From: Acidaminobacter sp964416305
Lineage (GTDB): Bacteria; Bacillota; Clostridia; Peptostreptococcales; Acidaminobacteraceae
NCBI GenBank assembly: GCA_964416305.1
Contig: CAYQDM010000025.1
Location: 1 to 34,185 of the forward strand
DNA length: 34,185 nt
Reading direction: 5' to 3'
The notes under the pieces were generated by a model, which was not told the origin of the DNA, ran no database searches, and saw only the letters and a program-made list of their open reading frames with translations. Below, in pieces: positions 1 to 9,900 of the stretch (position 1 is its first letter; each line of letters begins with the position of its first letter). Both the position numbers and the translations under genes were made by a program.

Positions 1-56
1 ATTAGTGGGGAATTTTCAACCGTTTATATTGAGTATTTTAGCACCGTTCTTTACAC
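1..56. mobile_element. Terminal segment of an IS21-like insertion sequence (partial)
   Basis: The first bases carry GTGGGGAATTTTCAACCG followed by a weaker relative, TATTGAGTATTTTAGCACC. Repeated GGGGAATTTTCA-type blocks downstream of istB are, from memory, typical of IS21-family ends. Read on the minus strand the end begins TGTAAAGAACGG, which fits the TG...CA terminal rule of that family. The transposase genes would lie left of the window. The adjacent gene stops exactly at this boundary (TAA at 51-53), as expected if the element landed inside it. The exact end (about position 56) and family are inferred and would need the left flank. Confidence 0.5.
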
Positions 57-893
57 TAGCCCTGGGTGCTTCATCTGCACCGGCCATGTGCCGTCTTTTC
101 TTCTTTTATTTTGAAGAAGTCTGAGTGCTTCTTCCATCCTCGGATCGTGGGGTCTCCCAGCATCAGCGAAATAGACCAGTGCCCTGAGAATATCGTAGCG
201 CCACCTGGAAGGAAAGGACAACATACACCACCTTTTGTCTATGACCTCTCCGGTCTTGTCCGACTTGAACAATTTGTGTTTCAGCAAAAAGCTTTCCGCG
301 TGTTTCCTTGTCTGTTCAATCTCTTCTTTTCGATAGTCATACCCAGCCTTCTGAAACTCCCAAAGCCCCTCAAGCACAGAAATTGTGGTATGCATGGAGC
401 CGTGAACAGCACCACCCCTCTTCCAATTGCAATTAAACCCTCCATCCGGCATGATGTTGTCGAGGATAAAATCGACGACAGACTTCAATTCGGACTCGGG
501 GATTCCAAAGAACGAAGCATAATTCAGAAACATGCCGTTCACACAGAGGTCGCCGGATGGCAAGGTATGCGATTCGTTGATGCTGCCATCTGCTGATTTG
601 CAGGTTCGTAGAATCAGGTTTAAGGTTTCCAGAATTGGTTCTGTCGGCTCTATCTCAAGGTGTCTGAGATCCAGCAGTGTGTAGTGAGAGCTGATCCACT
701 TGACCTGGTAGAAATCACGACCCCAGTGGCCTGACGGCTTCCGGGCGCCTTGGAAGGCCTTTCCCCAACCATCGGCAGCAATCTTTTTTCTGAGCGCGGC
801 GAGCTCATTCTCTGGCTTATGCAGGAGATATTTGCTGGTCAGATACTGCAGGCTCACGTCGCCCGACATCAGCCAGTTGAGCAATGGGTCCAT
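51..893 (-). CDS. Terpenoid-cyclase/prenyltransferase-like alpha-toroid protein, C-terminus cut by an IS
   Basis: The 280-residue product resembles the helical-repeat (alpha/alpha toroid) fold of squalene-hopene cyclase and prenyltransferase relatives. It has Gly/Trp-rich repeat motifs (GHWGRDFYQVKW, GGFNCNW, KDGTWPVQ) and a histidine-containing helix MHTTISVLEGLW. Such small relatives in Firmicutes have no proven reaction, so I assign none. I chose ATG 891-893 because GAGGTG lies six bases upstream; the frame stays open further upstream but without a comparable site. The reading frame ends right after KHPGLV; relatives, as I remember them, continue with a segment like SRWNTLRAL. The stop lies in the apparent IS end, so the gene is probably truncated and may be non-functional. 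A CRP-like palindrome lies about 95 bases upstream. Confidence 0.6.
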   Translation of the reverse strand: MDPLLNWLMSGDVSLQYLTSKYLLHKPENELAALRKKIAADGWGKAFQGARKPSGHWGRDFYQVKWISSHYTLLDLRHLEIEPTEPILETLNLILRTCKSADGSINESHTLPSGDLCVNGMFLNYASFFGIPESELKSVVDFILDNIMPDGGFNCNWKRGGAVHGSMHTTISVLEGLWEFQKAGYDYRKEEIEQTRKHAESFLLKHKLFKSDKTGEVIDKRWCMLSFPSRWRYDILRALVYFADAGRPHDPRMEEALRLLQNKRRKDGTWPVQMKHPGLV

Positions 894-985
894 GGGTTTC
901 ACCTCACTAAAATGGCGTTTGCCTATTAGATACCCTGCGACCTTCCTTTCAAAGATTTTTGTTGGCCGATGGCAGTGGTTCGAGC

Positions 986-1001
986 CGTGATTCACATCAC
1001 A
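986..1001 (-). promoter_or_regulatory. CRP/FNR-family-like palindrome upstream of the truncated cyclase-like gene
   Basis: On the minus strand the sequence is TGTGATGTGAATCACG. It matches the CRP-type consensus TGTGA-N6-TCACA at nine of ten half-site positions. A weak promoter (TTGAAA, 16 bases, TCTAAT) can be placed between it and the gene start. Clostridia do carry CRP/FNR-family regulators, but which one would bind is unknown. Confidence 0.3.
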
Positions 1002-1032
1002 CATTTTCCTTGGTGTCCTCTTTCAGGAATTC

Positions 1033-1078
1033 AAAAAGAAAAAAGACGTCCATTCGCATCTGGAACTGGACGTCTTTT
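1033..1078 (-). terminator. Rho-independent terminator of the glycerate kinase operon
   Basis: A perfect 11-bp stem (AAAAGACGTCC at 1041-1051 with its complement at 1068-1078) encloses a 16-base loop. On the minus strand it is followed by a T-rich run. It sits 25 bases past the stop of the glycerate kinase gene. Confidence 0.85.
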
Positions 1079-1102
1079 CAATATACCACTTTGGAATCTG
1101 AA

Positions 1103-2404
1103 TCATTTATTGCCTTCCCCAATTAAAACCACCATCAAATCGTTGACGTTGGTTCCGGTTGGACCGGTCATAATCAAATCTCCACTGACCTGAAGGGCGT
1201 GGTAGGAATCGTTTTCAGCGAGAAGTTCACATGGATTCAGACCCGCACTTCGAATCCGCTCCAGGGTGTGACCATCGACTATACCGCCGGCAGCATCTGT
1301 AGGACCATCTGTCCCATCAGAGCCCACTGAGAATATCACGACGTGATCCAAGTCCTGAATGCCAAATGCAGCTGCTAATGCAGTTTCCTGATTACGGCCG
1401 CCTTTGCCTTTTCCACTGAGGTGAACGACCGTTTCACCACCCAAGATGATCGCGCATGGCGGACGCAGCTTATAAGGACTTCCCTTGCCAAGCAGGGCCT
1501 CCCGGGCTAATGACGCCAACGTTTGACCTAGCTCTGAAGCCTCACCTGTCATCTCTGTTGAAAGTATTATCGGAAGATAACCCAATGCTTCGCAGGCTGC
1601 AGCAGCGGCATCGCAAAACTTTGCGACACTTCCGGTTATGATGCTTTCGCTGAAAGGGAGTGATTTGGGCGTCTCCCTGTCTATTGCGGCTTTAACCTGA
1701 TCACTATAGGTAATATTAAATTTATCGAGTACGTTAAAAGCCTCTGCCGATGTAGAAGAATCCGCAAATGCAGGCCCTGACGCGATGACCTCCAGTGGAT
1801 CACCAATGACATCTGACAGAACAACCGCAAAAAGTTCCGTTTGGCCACAAGCCTCTGCAAACCTGCCGCCCTTGACTCTGGACAGATGCTTACGGACTGT
1901 ATTCATCTCAGAGATGTTCGCGCCTCGTGATAAGAGCTGATCTGTAATAGCCATAATCTCTCTGAGATTCAAGCCTGGCTGAGGCAATTCGAACAACGCG
2001 GATCCCCCACCGGAGACTAAAAATAAGATTAAATCCTCTTTGGGGTCAGTAATCGAGACCATTTCAATCGCTTTTACTGCGCCCAAAACTGAATTTTCAT
2101 CCGGAATTGGATGACCGGCTTCGACGATCTCGAAATTTGGCAAGGCACCCTGAGAGTGACCGTACTTAGTGACGATCAATCCTTGTCGAATCTGATCACC
2201 CAGAACTGAACATGACGCCTGAGCCATTCTCCAGGCAGCTTTCCCAATGGCTATGACCGTAACGGCTTTGCTGAAGTCTTTATCTTTCAACGCGGATTTA
2301 ACTGCGGCATCCGGCAAAACGGCCTCAATAGACACTTCGATTATTTTATGTGCGTCCTGCCTTAGCGGGTTCAATTCCAACACCTGCCTATCTAAAACTC
2401 TCAT
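1103..2404 (-). CDS. Glycerate 2-kinase, MOFRL family
   Basis: This 433-residue protein matches the type II glycerate kinase family (GckA/TtuD), which phosphorylates D-glycerate, usually to 2-phosphoglycerate, feeding lower glycolysis. Recognisable segments are VTKYGHSQ, EAGHPIPDENS, the glycine-rich LVSGGGSALFELP, NTVRKHLSRVKGG, and the C-terminal MOFRL part GGETVV...KGGRNQE and SVGSDGTDGPTDAAGG. Start ATG 2402-2404 gives the family's usual N-terminus and overlaps the end of the upstream aldo/keto reductase by 17 bases, implying translational coupling. The ribosome site is weak (AAGAAAGTGG). It is the last gene of the leftward run and ends in a strong terminator. 2-phosphoglycerate would flow to the PEP used by the nearby pyruvate kinase; that link is inference. 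Confidence 0.9.
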   Translation of the reverse strand: MRVLDRQVLELNPLRQDAHKIIEVSIEAVLPDAAVKSALKDKDFSKAVTVIAIGKAAWRMAQASCSVLGDQIRQGLIVTKYGHSQGALPNFEIVEAGHPIPDENSVLGAVKAIEMVSITDPKEDLILFLVSGGGSALFELPQPGLNLREIMAITDQLLSRGANISEMNTVRKHLSRVKGGRFAEACGQTELFAVVLSDVIGDPLEVIASGPAFADSSTSAEAFNVLDKFNITYSDQVKAAIDRETPKSLPFSESIITGSVAKFCDAAAAACEALGYLPIILSTEMTGEASELGQTLASLAREALLGKGSPYKLRPPCAIILGGETVVHLSGKGKGGRNQETALAAAFGIQDLDHVVIFSVGSDGTDGPTDAAGGIVDGHTLERIRSAGLNPCELLAENDSYHALQVSGDLIMTGPTGTNVNDLMVVLIGEGNK

Positions 2405-3392
2405 CCACTTTCTTGAGCATATTGCGAATAGGCAAGTCATAAGGGCACCGCGTCTCACAAATACCGCATTCAACACAATCCGCAGCTTTGAAAGCCATGG
2501 AGCCATACCGCTCTTCTGCCCAGGCCTTGAGGCCATAACGCTTCAGATAACCCTCCATGAGGAACAAAGTCGGAATGTCAAGCCCTTGAGGGCACGGGAG
2601 ACAGTATCCGCAGCGCCGGCAAAAATGCTCGCCCATTTCCTGGCGTACGATCTCCATGTTCCTCAGGTCTTCTTCAGTGTAGTTGAGATCCGCGCTGCCC
2701 ATGACTGCATTCTCTGAGACTTGCTGCGGGCTGTCCATGCCAGGGATCGCCACAGAAATGTGGGGGTTATTCAAAATGTATTTAAGACTGAGAGGACCAT
2801 TGGAGATGGCCCCCCCTGCCAGCGGCTTCATGGCAATAACGCCTATACCAAGTTCGTGGGCGCGCTGGAAAAGCCGCTCACCCTGATGCTCCACAAGATT
2901 GTAAGGGAATTGAATGGTCTCAAAACGTCCTTCCTCAATGATCTTTTCGAGGAGCTTGTGGTCATGACTTGTGATGCCAATGTGTCCGATCAGCCCTTCG
3001 CGTTTGGCCTCCAGCATGGCTTCGTAGCCGCCTTGTTGAATCAGGGCGTCATAGGCCTCCTGATTTCGGACAAAGTGTGACTGGTATAACTCAATATGAT
3101 TCGTTCTCAAGTTGATCAGGCTGATGCCAATGTCGCGTTTCATATCCTCATAGCTCTTCGCCATGGTCTTGGAAGCGAGGACGAAACTGTCGCGGTGGCC
3201 ATCTATGGCTGCACCAATCATTTCTTCGCTGGTCGTATAGCCTCTTGCAGTATCAATGAAGGTAACTTCACGCCGCAAACATTCCATCAGAATGGTTTTG
3301 ACAGCTGGCGCGTCGACGCGCTGGATGGGTATGCCGCCAAAGCCTACCTCGCTGACCATCAGTCCTGTCTTGCCCAAGAGACGTTTTCTCAT
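2388..3392 (-). CDS. Aldo/keto reductase with C-terminal 2[4Fe-4S] ferredoxin domain
   Basis: The 334-residue protein has an AKR barrel with the expected catalytic tetrad: Asp47 and Tyr52 (FIDTARGY), Lys75 (LASK) and His106 (YQSH). The C-terminal ~80 residues carry two cysteine clusters, HFCRRCGYCLPCPQG (about 256-270) and DCVECGICETRCPYD (about 305-319), typical of [4Fe-4S] centres. Proteins of this architecture are common in anaerobes and are soluble oxidoreductases of mostly unknown substrate. ATG 3390-3392 is preceded by AAGGAG at good spacing. It lies between the thioesterase and glycerate kinase genes and overlaps the latter, so a substrate feeding glycerate (a hydroxy- or oxo-acid) is possible but unproven. 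Confidence 0.88.
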   Translation of the reverse strand: MRKRLLGKTGLMVSEVGFGGIPIQRVDAPAVKTILMECLRREVTFIDTARGYTTSEEMIGAAIDGHRDSFVLASKTMAKSYEDMKRDIGISLINLRTNHIELYQSHFVRNQEAYDALIQQGGYEAMLEAKREGLIGHIGITSHDHKLLEKIIEEGRFETIQFPYNLVEHQGERLFQRAHELGIGVIAMKPLAGGAISNGPLSLKYILNNPHISVAIPGMDSPQQVSENAVMGSADLNYTEEDLRNMEIVRQEMGEHFCRRCGYCLPCPQGLDIPTLFLMEGYLKRYGLKAWAEERYGSMAFKAADCVECGICETRCPYDLPIRNMLKKVDESFR

Positions 3393-3457
3393 GGATGCAA
3401 CTCCTTTGCCATGCTTTTTGTGATCCTGTGGCGGAGAAAAAACCATCGGCCACATTT

Positions 3458-3901
3458 TTATTCCTTTATTTTTTGTGATGCTTTGCCTTCCATGGCATCC
3501 TCAATGGCTTTGACGAAAGCCTCATCGAGGCGGCTGACGCGCAGCGGACGCATGGCTTTGTCGACGAAGGCGTGAAGGGTCTGCCCCTCAGCGAGGAGCT
3601 GACCGGTCTCCTTATCCAGAAGCTGGTACAGAAACGCAATCTTGACGCCTTTAAAGGTTTCAATAAAGGTGCGTATAATTATTTCCTGATCATAGAGAAT
3701 GGGTACGCGGTAACGGCAGCTGCTCTCGACGACGGGCAGGATGATGCCGGCCTCTTCGAGGCCGCGATAGGAGTAGCCCAGTGATCGCAGATACTCGCAG
3801 CGCCCGACCTCGAAGTAGCGATAGTAATTGCCATGATAGACCACGCCCATCTGATCGGTTTCTTCATATCGGGGGCGGATCTCGAAATCATAATAGTTCA
3901 T
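3458..3901 (-). CDS. YbgC/4-hydroxybenzoyl-CoA-type acyl-CoA thioesterase
   Basis: This is a 147-residue single hotdog-fold protein. The N-terminal motif ETDQMGVVYHGNYYRYFEVGR-like region carries the family's catalytic Asp (Asp16) and the conserved GVVYHxNY block. Family members hydrolyse short-chain or aromatic acyl-CoA thioesters in the cytosol; the real substrate here is not readable from sequence. Length is normal for the family. The ATG lies only five bases after the pyruvate kinase stop, so the two are co-transcribed; the best ribosome site (AGGATG) is inside the end of pyk and rather distant. Confidence 0.88.
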   Translation of the reverse strand: MNYYDFEIRPRYEETDQMGVVYHGNYYRYFEVGRCEYLRSLGYSYRGLEEAGIILPVVESSCRYRVPILYDQEIIIRTFIETFKGVKIAFLYQLLDKETGQLLAEGQTLHAFVDKAMRPLRVSRLDEAFVKAIEDAMEGKASQKIKE

Positions 3902-3906
3902 AAGCT

Positions 3907-5661
3907 TTAGAGCATCCTGGTGCGGCCGGCGTAGACAATGCCTTTGGTGGCATCCACTGTAACATTTGGCGCACCCTTCAACAGTTTAACCGCATCTGCT
4001 GCGCCGACTACCGTCGGGATGCCAAGTGACAGTGCGACTATAGCTGCGTGGCTGGTGTAGCCGCCCTCCTCGACAATCATACCGCTGGCTTTGGTGATAA
4101 ATGGCATCATGTCGCGGTCTGTTGTACCGGATACCAGAATGTCCCCATCTTTGAAGCTGGCCTGAGCCTCTTCCGGCGTGTTCGCTATGCAGAAAGCACC
4201 TGCAGCCATGCCCTTGCCTATGCCTGTGCCTTTGATCAAGACTTCACCCACCAGGTGAACTTTCATCATATTCGTCGCACCAGCGACGCCAACAGGAATA
4301 CCCGCTGTCAGGATGACCAGATCCCCCTGCTCAACGAGGCCCTCTTCCTGAGCGCTCTTCAGGGATTTATCCATGATTTCGTCTGTGGAATCCGCTTTGC
4401 CGAGTGAGATGGACTCGACACCCCAGACCAGCGACAGCTTGCGGCGCACCTGCTCCGAGGTGGTCGCGGCAATGATTGGCGCCTTAGGTCGGAACTTTGA
4501 AACTTTGCGGGCAGTAAAGCCGGAGGACGTCGCCGTCATAATGGCGCTGGCTTCAAGTTCAAGCGCCGTCAGGCAGGTCGCGTGGCTCACTGCAAAGGTA
4601 ACGTTGTCGTCCTCATCTGACTTGTGCACGCTTCGAAGAAGCGCTTCATAATCCAGGCTTTCCTCAGTCGCTTTCGCGATGACCGCCATAGTTCTGACGG
4701 CCTCAATCGGATACTTGCCTGCAGCGGTTTCACCAGACAGCATGATGGCATCCGTGCCGTCAAAAATGGCGTTGGCCACATCTGTGGTCTCTGCCCGGGT
4801 CGGACGCGGGTTGCGGATCATTGAGTCCAGCATTTGTGTGGCAGTGATGACCGGCTTGCCCGCGTGGTTGCACAGCTTGATGAGCTCTTTCTGAACCAGC
4901 GGGATGCGCTCCGTCGGAATCTCGACACCCAGATCGCCCCGGGCGACCATAATGCCGTCAGAAACTTCAAGAATCTCGCGCATGTTGTCCACGCCTTCCT
5001 GATTCTCAATCTTGGAGATGATGTGGACGTGGTGGCCGCTGTTCTCCTCCAGGACCTTGCGGATCTCGAGAACGTCCGCAGGCTTTCTGATAAAGGAAGC
5101 TGCGATAAAATCTATTCCATTGTCGATGCCAAAGATAATGTCGCTGATGTCTTTTTCCGTAATTGCCGGCAGCTGAATGCTGACGCCCGGTACGTTGACG
5201 CCCTTGTTGCTCTTGACGGTACCGCCGTTGAGCACTCGGCAGACAATGTCCGTCTCGGTGACAGAAACGACTTCCATGCCCACCAGGCCGTCATCGATCA
5301 GAATGATGGTGCCTGCAGACACGTCCTGGGGCAGTCCCACATAGGATACCTGACACTTCTCCTGGTCACCCAGATACTCAAGGGTGGTCAGCGTAAAGGT
5401 CTGTCCTTCCACAAGCTCCACATCCTGAGCAAATTTCCCCGTTCGGATCTCAGGACCTTTGGTGTCCAGCAGGATCGCCACAGGCTTTTCCAGCTCCGCG
5501 CGAACTTTTTTGATCATCAGAATGCGTGCGAGGTGCTCCTCGTGGCTGCCGTGGGAAAAGTTGAGCCGGGCGACATCCAAGCCGCTTTCTACCAAAGTCT
5601 TGAAAACTTCCGGATTTTCGCTGGCTGGTCCTATGGTACATACTATTTTAGTTTTTTTCAT
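3907..5661 (-). CDS. pyk: Pyruvate kinase with C-terminal PEP-utilizer domain
   Basis: Catalyses PEP + ADP to pyruvate + ATP, the last step of glycolysis. The 584-residue protein begins KKTKIVCTIGPAS and contains RLNFSHG, the MARGDLGVEIP metal/PEP region and ATQMLDSM. The regulatory C domain is followed by an extra ~105-residue module (from about 480) with EEGGYTSHAAIVALSLGIPTVVG, homologous to the swivelling phosphohistidine domain of PEP synthase; the TSHAA His is present. This extension is typical of Bacillus and Clostridia type enzymes. ATG 5659-5661 follows TAGGAGAGATG. A 195-base gap to pfkA holds a candidate promoter, so pyk may be transcribed both with and without pfkA. Confidence 0.97.
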   Translation of the reverse strand: MKKTKIVCTIGPASENPEVFKTLVESGLDVARLNFSHGSHEEHLARILMIKKVRAELEKPVAILLDTKGPEIRTGKFAQDVELVEGQTFTLTTLEYLGDQEKCQVSYVGLPQDVSAGTIILIDDGLVGMEVVSVTETDIVCRVLNGGTVKSNKGVNVPGVSIQLPAITEKDISDIIFGIDNGIDFIAASFIRKPADVLEIRKVLEENSGHHVHIISKIENQEGVDNMREILEVSDGIMVARGDLGVEIPTERIPLVQKELIKLCNHAGKPVITATQMLDSMIRNPRPTRAETTDVANAIFDGTDAIMLSGETAAGKYPIEAVRTMAVIAKATEESLDYEALLRSVHKSDEDDNVTFAVSHATCLTALELEASAIMTATSSGFTARKVSKFRPKAPIIAATTSEQVRRKLSLVWGVESISLGKADSTDEIMDKSLKSAQEEGLVEQGDLVILTAGIPVGVAGATNMMKVHLVGEVLIKGTGIGKGMAAGAFCIANTPEEAQASFKDGDILVSGTTDRDMMPFITKASGMIVEEGGYTSHAAIVALSLGIPTVVGAADAVKLLKGAPNVTVDATKGIVYAGRTRML

Positions 5662-5795
5662 TGCATCATCTCTCCTAAAGGTGTGGCCTGATTATAGGCT
5701 GTGAACAGGCTGATCTGCCATTCTGTCCAGACTCGAAGGTCCGGCGGCGGCCTGCTTTCCGGTAGTCGGCCAAATAGCGCCGTCATTTCTCAATG

Positions 5796-5824
5796 TTATC
5801 ATAAAAACATTATCTCCATGTTAA
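5796..5824 (-). promoter_or_regulatory. Candidate promoter before pyk, overlapped by an inverted repeat
   Basis: On the minus strand TTAACA (5824-5819) and TGATAA (5801-5796) are 17 bases apart. The -10 end overlaps a 6-8-6 inverted repeat, AATGTT...AACATT (5792-5811), which could be an operator. It lies about 135 bases upstream of the pyk start. Match to consensus is moderate. Confidence 0.4.
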
Positions 5825-5856
5825 CTTCAACAGACTTCGCAGTACAAAGCTTACAG

Positions 5857-6867
5857 CTAAAGCGATAAAATCTCCACAAGATCATACTTGGCCTGATCGA
5901 ACCGCTTTATCTCATTCAATGCCTCAGCCAGGTCCTGATCTATGATCTTGTTGCCGCGAATCCCGACGACGCGTCCAAACTTGTTCTCAAGCAGCAGCTC
6001 CACTGCCCTTTGTCCAAACTCAGCGCCCAGGATCCGATCCGTTACGGAAGGCGTTCCGCCCCGCTGCAGATAGCCGAGCACTGTCACTCGTACCTCCTGG
6101 TGAATAAGCGCTTCAAGGTGCTCAGCGATTTCATAGGATTTTCCAACACCCTCCGCGACAAGGATTATGCTGTGCAGCTTGCCCCGTCGCCTGCCCTGCA
6201 GGATTTTGCGCGCCACTTCATCCAGATCGAACTTTCGCTCCGGAATCAGAATGTCCTCAACGCCGCCTGCAAGCCCTGCAAACAGCGCAATATCCCCACA
6301 GTGGCGCCCCATGACCTCCACTATGCTGACCCGACCATGAGAAGACGACGTGTCCCTAAGGTTGTTGATGGCCGACACCACCGTACTGACCGCCGTGTCA
6401 AAGCCCAGCGTCAGATCCGTATACGCAAGGTCGTTATCAATAGTGCCAGGTATGCCGATGGTCGGAAATCCCATATCCCACAAGCGCTTGGCACCTTTAA
6501 AGGAACCGTCCCCGCCTATGACCACCAAGCCGTCGATATCGAACATCCGCAGCACATCCAGTGCCCGCTTCTGTCCCGCTTCAGTCATGAATTCCTCCGA
6601 CCTGGCCGTCAGCAGTTTGGTCCCGCCGCGGTTGATGATATCACCAACATCCGCCAGCTCCATGTTGTCAATGTCTGCTTCAATCAGGCCCTGATAGCCC
6701 CGGCGGATGCCGGAAACCTTCAATCCATTATAAAGGGCAATTCTCACCGTGGCACGGATCGCCGCGTTCATGCCGGGCGCGTCCCCGCCGCTGGTGAGCA
6801 CGCCAATCCGCTTGATCTTTGGTCTGAATGCCCCCATAGAGACGTCGTTCATTTCTGGATCCCTCAT
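5857..6867 (-). CDS. pfkA: ATP-dependent 6-phosphofructokinase
   Basis: Phosphorylates fructose 6-phosphate to fructose 1,6-bisphosphate. The 336-residue protein has the nucleotide motif LTSGGDAPGMNAAIR near the N-terminus, IGGDGSFKGA (Gly at the position that separates ATP- from PPi-dependent enzymes), the catalytic GTIDNDLAYTD, and EVMGRHCGDIALFAGLAGG. ATG 6865-6867 was chosen because GAGGTG lies six bases before it; GTG/ATG codons at 6871-6876 sit inside or beside that ribosome site. This leaves a 15-20 residue extension before the usual family start. It follows dnaE by 59 bases and precedes pyk, an order common in Clostridia. Confidence 0.96.
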   Translation of the reverse strand: MRDPEMNDVSMGAFRPKIKRIGVLTSGGDAPGMNAAIRATVRIALYNGLKVSGIRRGYQGLIEADIDNMELADVGDIINRGGTKLLTARSEEFMTEAGQKRALDVLRMFDIDGLVVIGGDGSFKGAKRLWDMGFPTIGIPGTIDNDLAYTDLTLGFDTAVSTVVSAINNLRDTSSSHGRVSIVEVMGRHCGDIALFAGLAGGVEDILIPERKFDLDEVARKILQGRRRGKLHSIILVAEGVGKSYEIAEHLEALIHQEVRVTVLGYLQRGGTPSVTDRILGAEFGQRAVELLLENKFGRVVGIRGNKIIDQDLAEALNEIKRFDQAKYDLVEILSL

Positions 6868-6926
6868 GCACATCACCTCATTCTCGGTTAGTTATCTGTT
6901 CTATTCAGCGCGTACCCAACTTAGTC

Positions 6927-9900
6927 TCACTTCAATTTGACGGCGTCGTGGCCCAGTTCGACCCTGAGCTCCGTCAGCAGTCGTTCCGCGGGTTTCACCC
7001 ATAGCTTTTGCTGGGTTCGGATCGTCTTCTTTTCCTTCTCCAAGTATAGAACGACCTCTGTCTCCCCTGCATAATTCTGGAGGATCTTTTTGACCCGCTC
7101 CCATAGCGGGGCTTCCAGGTGTTCCATCTTTAAAAAGAGCTTTGGATCCGGTACTTTCTTGAAGCGTCTGATGGTCTCCTGAGACAGCGGGTATATGGCA
7201 TCCGCCACGAGTTTTGGGGGCTCATCCTCCCGCAGGCTCAGTCTGCCCTCAACTATGATGAAGCTGTCTTCGTTCAGATGCAGTTCGTAGCGCGTCATGA
7301 TCATGGGGAAGACCAGCACCTCAATGGCGGCGTAGAGGTCCTCCAGACTCAGGAAGCACATTCTGGAATTGTTTCTGGTGATCTTGTCAGTGCGCTTGGC
7401 TATGAGCCCAGCGAGGACGACACGCTCGCCGTCCGCGAAGGCACCGGTGCCCTCTTCCCAGCTTTCATACAAATCGCTGAGCCTCAGGCTGGAAATGTTG
7501 TCTACGTCGTCTTTGTAGGCTGACAAAGGGTGCCCGCTGAAGTAGATGCCCAGAACTTCTTTTTCGAAGGCCAACAGCGTCCGTACGTCAAACTCCGGCA
7601 CGTCAGGCAGCAGTTCGGGCGGTGCGGTATCCAGGCTGGTCATGCCGGTTGGGGCTGGGGCTGGGGTTGCGTGACCATCGGCTAAAGTACTTGTACTGGT
7701 ACCGGAATTGGCACCCGCTGCCATAGCCATGCCCAGGCCTGAAAACAGGCTGACCTGGCCGGCCGCGTTATTGCGCTTCTCGCGGTGGGCGCTGTCGACA
7801 ATCCGCTCATAGGAGGCCAGCAGCTGGGAACGCCGAGCGCCCATGCCGTCAAAAGCACCAGCTTTGATCAGGCTTTCCACGGCCTTTTTGTTGAGTTCCC
7901 CGGCAGGCATCCGGTCGCAGAACTCCGTAAAATTCCGGTATGGACCGTGCAGTTCGCGCTCCTCGACCAGGGCCTTGATGATGCCGCTGCCCACATTTTT
8001 GATGCCGAGAAGGCCGTAGCGAATGGCGCTGCCCTCCACGGAAAACTGTTCGAGGCTGTGGTTGACGCTTGGCGCCAGGACTTTGAGGTTCATGCGCTGG
8101 CATTCGACTATATAGACCGCCAGCTTGGTTTGGCTGCCCATGACGCTGGACATGAGGGCTGCCATAAATTCTATGGGATAATGGGCCTTCAGCCAGGCCG
8201 TCTGGAAGCTGACCAGGGCGTAACCGGCGGCGTGACTTTTATTGAAGGCGTATTTGGCAAAGTCGATCATGTCGTCGAAGATGGCGTCCGCTGCTTCTTT
8301 GGAGACGCCGTTTCGCAGGCAGCCAGGGATTTCCACGTTGCCTTCGTCATCTAATTTTCCATGGATGAAATAGCGGCGTTCCTCTTCCATAACCGACATT
8401 TTTTTCTTGGACATGGCCCGGCGCACCAGGTCGCTTCGGCCAAAGGAATAGCCCCCCAGCTCGCGGACGATCTGCATGACCTGTTCCTGGTAGACCAGGC
8501 AGCCGTAGGTCACGCCCAGGATGTCCCTCAGCTTCGGATCAGAATAGGTGATCAGCTGCGGATTGTTTTTGCTTTTGACATATCTGGGGATCGAATCCAT
8601 TGGCCCCGGCCTGTAAAGGGAAATGCCCGCGATGATGTCCTCCAGGCAAGTCGGCTTCAGTTCCCGCATGAACCGCGTCATACCGGCGCTCTCCAGCTGA
8701 AAAATCCCCAGGGTCTGGCCGTTGCCAATCCCGACGTAGCTCTTGGGGTCGTCCGTAGAAATCTTCGAAAAATCTATGTCGAGGTCGTAATTTTCCTTGA
8801 TCAACTCTATGGCCCGCTGAATCACCGTCAGGGTGCGCAGCCCCAGGAAATCCATTTTGAGCAGCCCCAGCTCCTCGAGCAGCAGCATGCCGAACTGCGT
8901 CGTCACGTTGCCGTCCTGAACCGTCAGCGGCACATAATGGTCTACAGGCGCTTTTGAAATCACGACGCCCGCTGCGTGAGTCGACGAATGCCGCGGCAGC
9001 CCCTCCACCTTTTGGGCGAAATCGATCAGGCGCCGGGCCTCAGCGTCTGTATCGTAATAACCCTTTAGCTTGGCGTTCATTTCCAGTGCTTTATGAATAG
9101 TCATGCCAAGGATCGTCGGAATCTCTTTGGCAATCTTGTCCACGTCCGCGTAGGGCTGGTTTAGGGCCCTGCCCACATCTCTGATCGCAGCCCTGGCCGC
9201 CATGGTGCCGAAGGTGATAATCTGCGCCACGTGCTCCTTGCCGTACTTGCGGACGACGTAATCGATGACCTCCTGACGCCGGTCGTCCTGGAAATCGATA
9301 TCTATATCCGGCATGGTGACGCGCTCAGGATTCAGGAAGCGTTCGAAAATAAGATCATAGGCCAAAGGATCTACGTCTGTGATTTCGAGGCAGTACGCTA
9401 CGAGAGAGCCTCCGACGCTTCCGCGCCCCGGCCCCACGAGGATGCCTTGCTCCTTGGCAAATTTGATGAAGTCCCACACTATGAGGAAGTAATCCTCGTA
9501 GCCCATGTCGTGGATGGTGCCAAGTTCAAATTCCAGGCGACGGATATGCTCCGGCGTCACATGATAGCGCTTGTGAAGGCCGTCATAACAGAGCTGCCTC
9601 AGGTAAACCTGGGCAGTCATGTCTTTGGGCAGGTCAAACTCAGGCAGGTGCAGACTGCTGAAGTCGAAGTCAAAGTGACAACGCTGCGCGATCTTGACCG
9701 TATTGGCCAAAGCCTCAGGTGCGTAAGGAAAGAGACGCTGCATCTCGTCAGGCGATTTCAGGTAAAACTCTCTGGTCGGAAAGGACATCCGGTCTTTGTC
9801 TGCCAGGGTCTTGCCAGTCTGGATGCACAGCAGCACGTCGTGAACCTCATGATCTCCAGGTTCAATATAATGGACATCATTGGTCGCAACCAGGGGAATG

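Noticed and set aside
4834..5691. Long plus-strand open frame opposite pyruvate kinase
   Set aside because: It is a shadow of the highly conserved pyk gene, has no recognisable motif and no ribosome site.
6010..6891. 293-codon plus-strand frame opposite pfkA
   Set aside because: Antisense shadow of pfkA.
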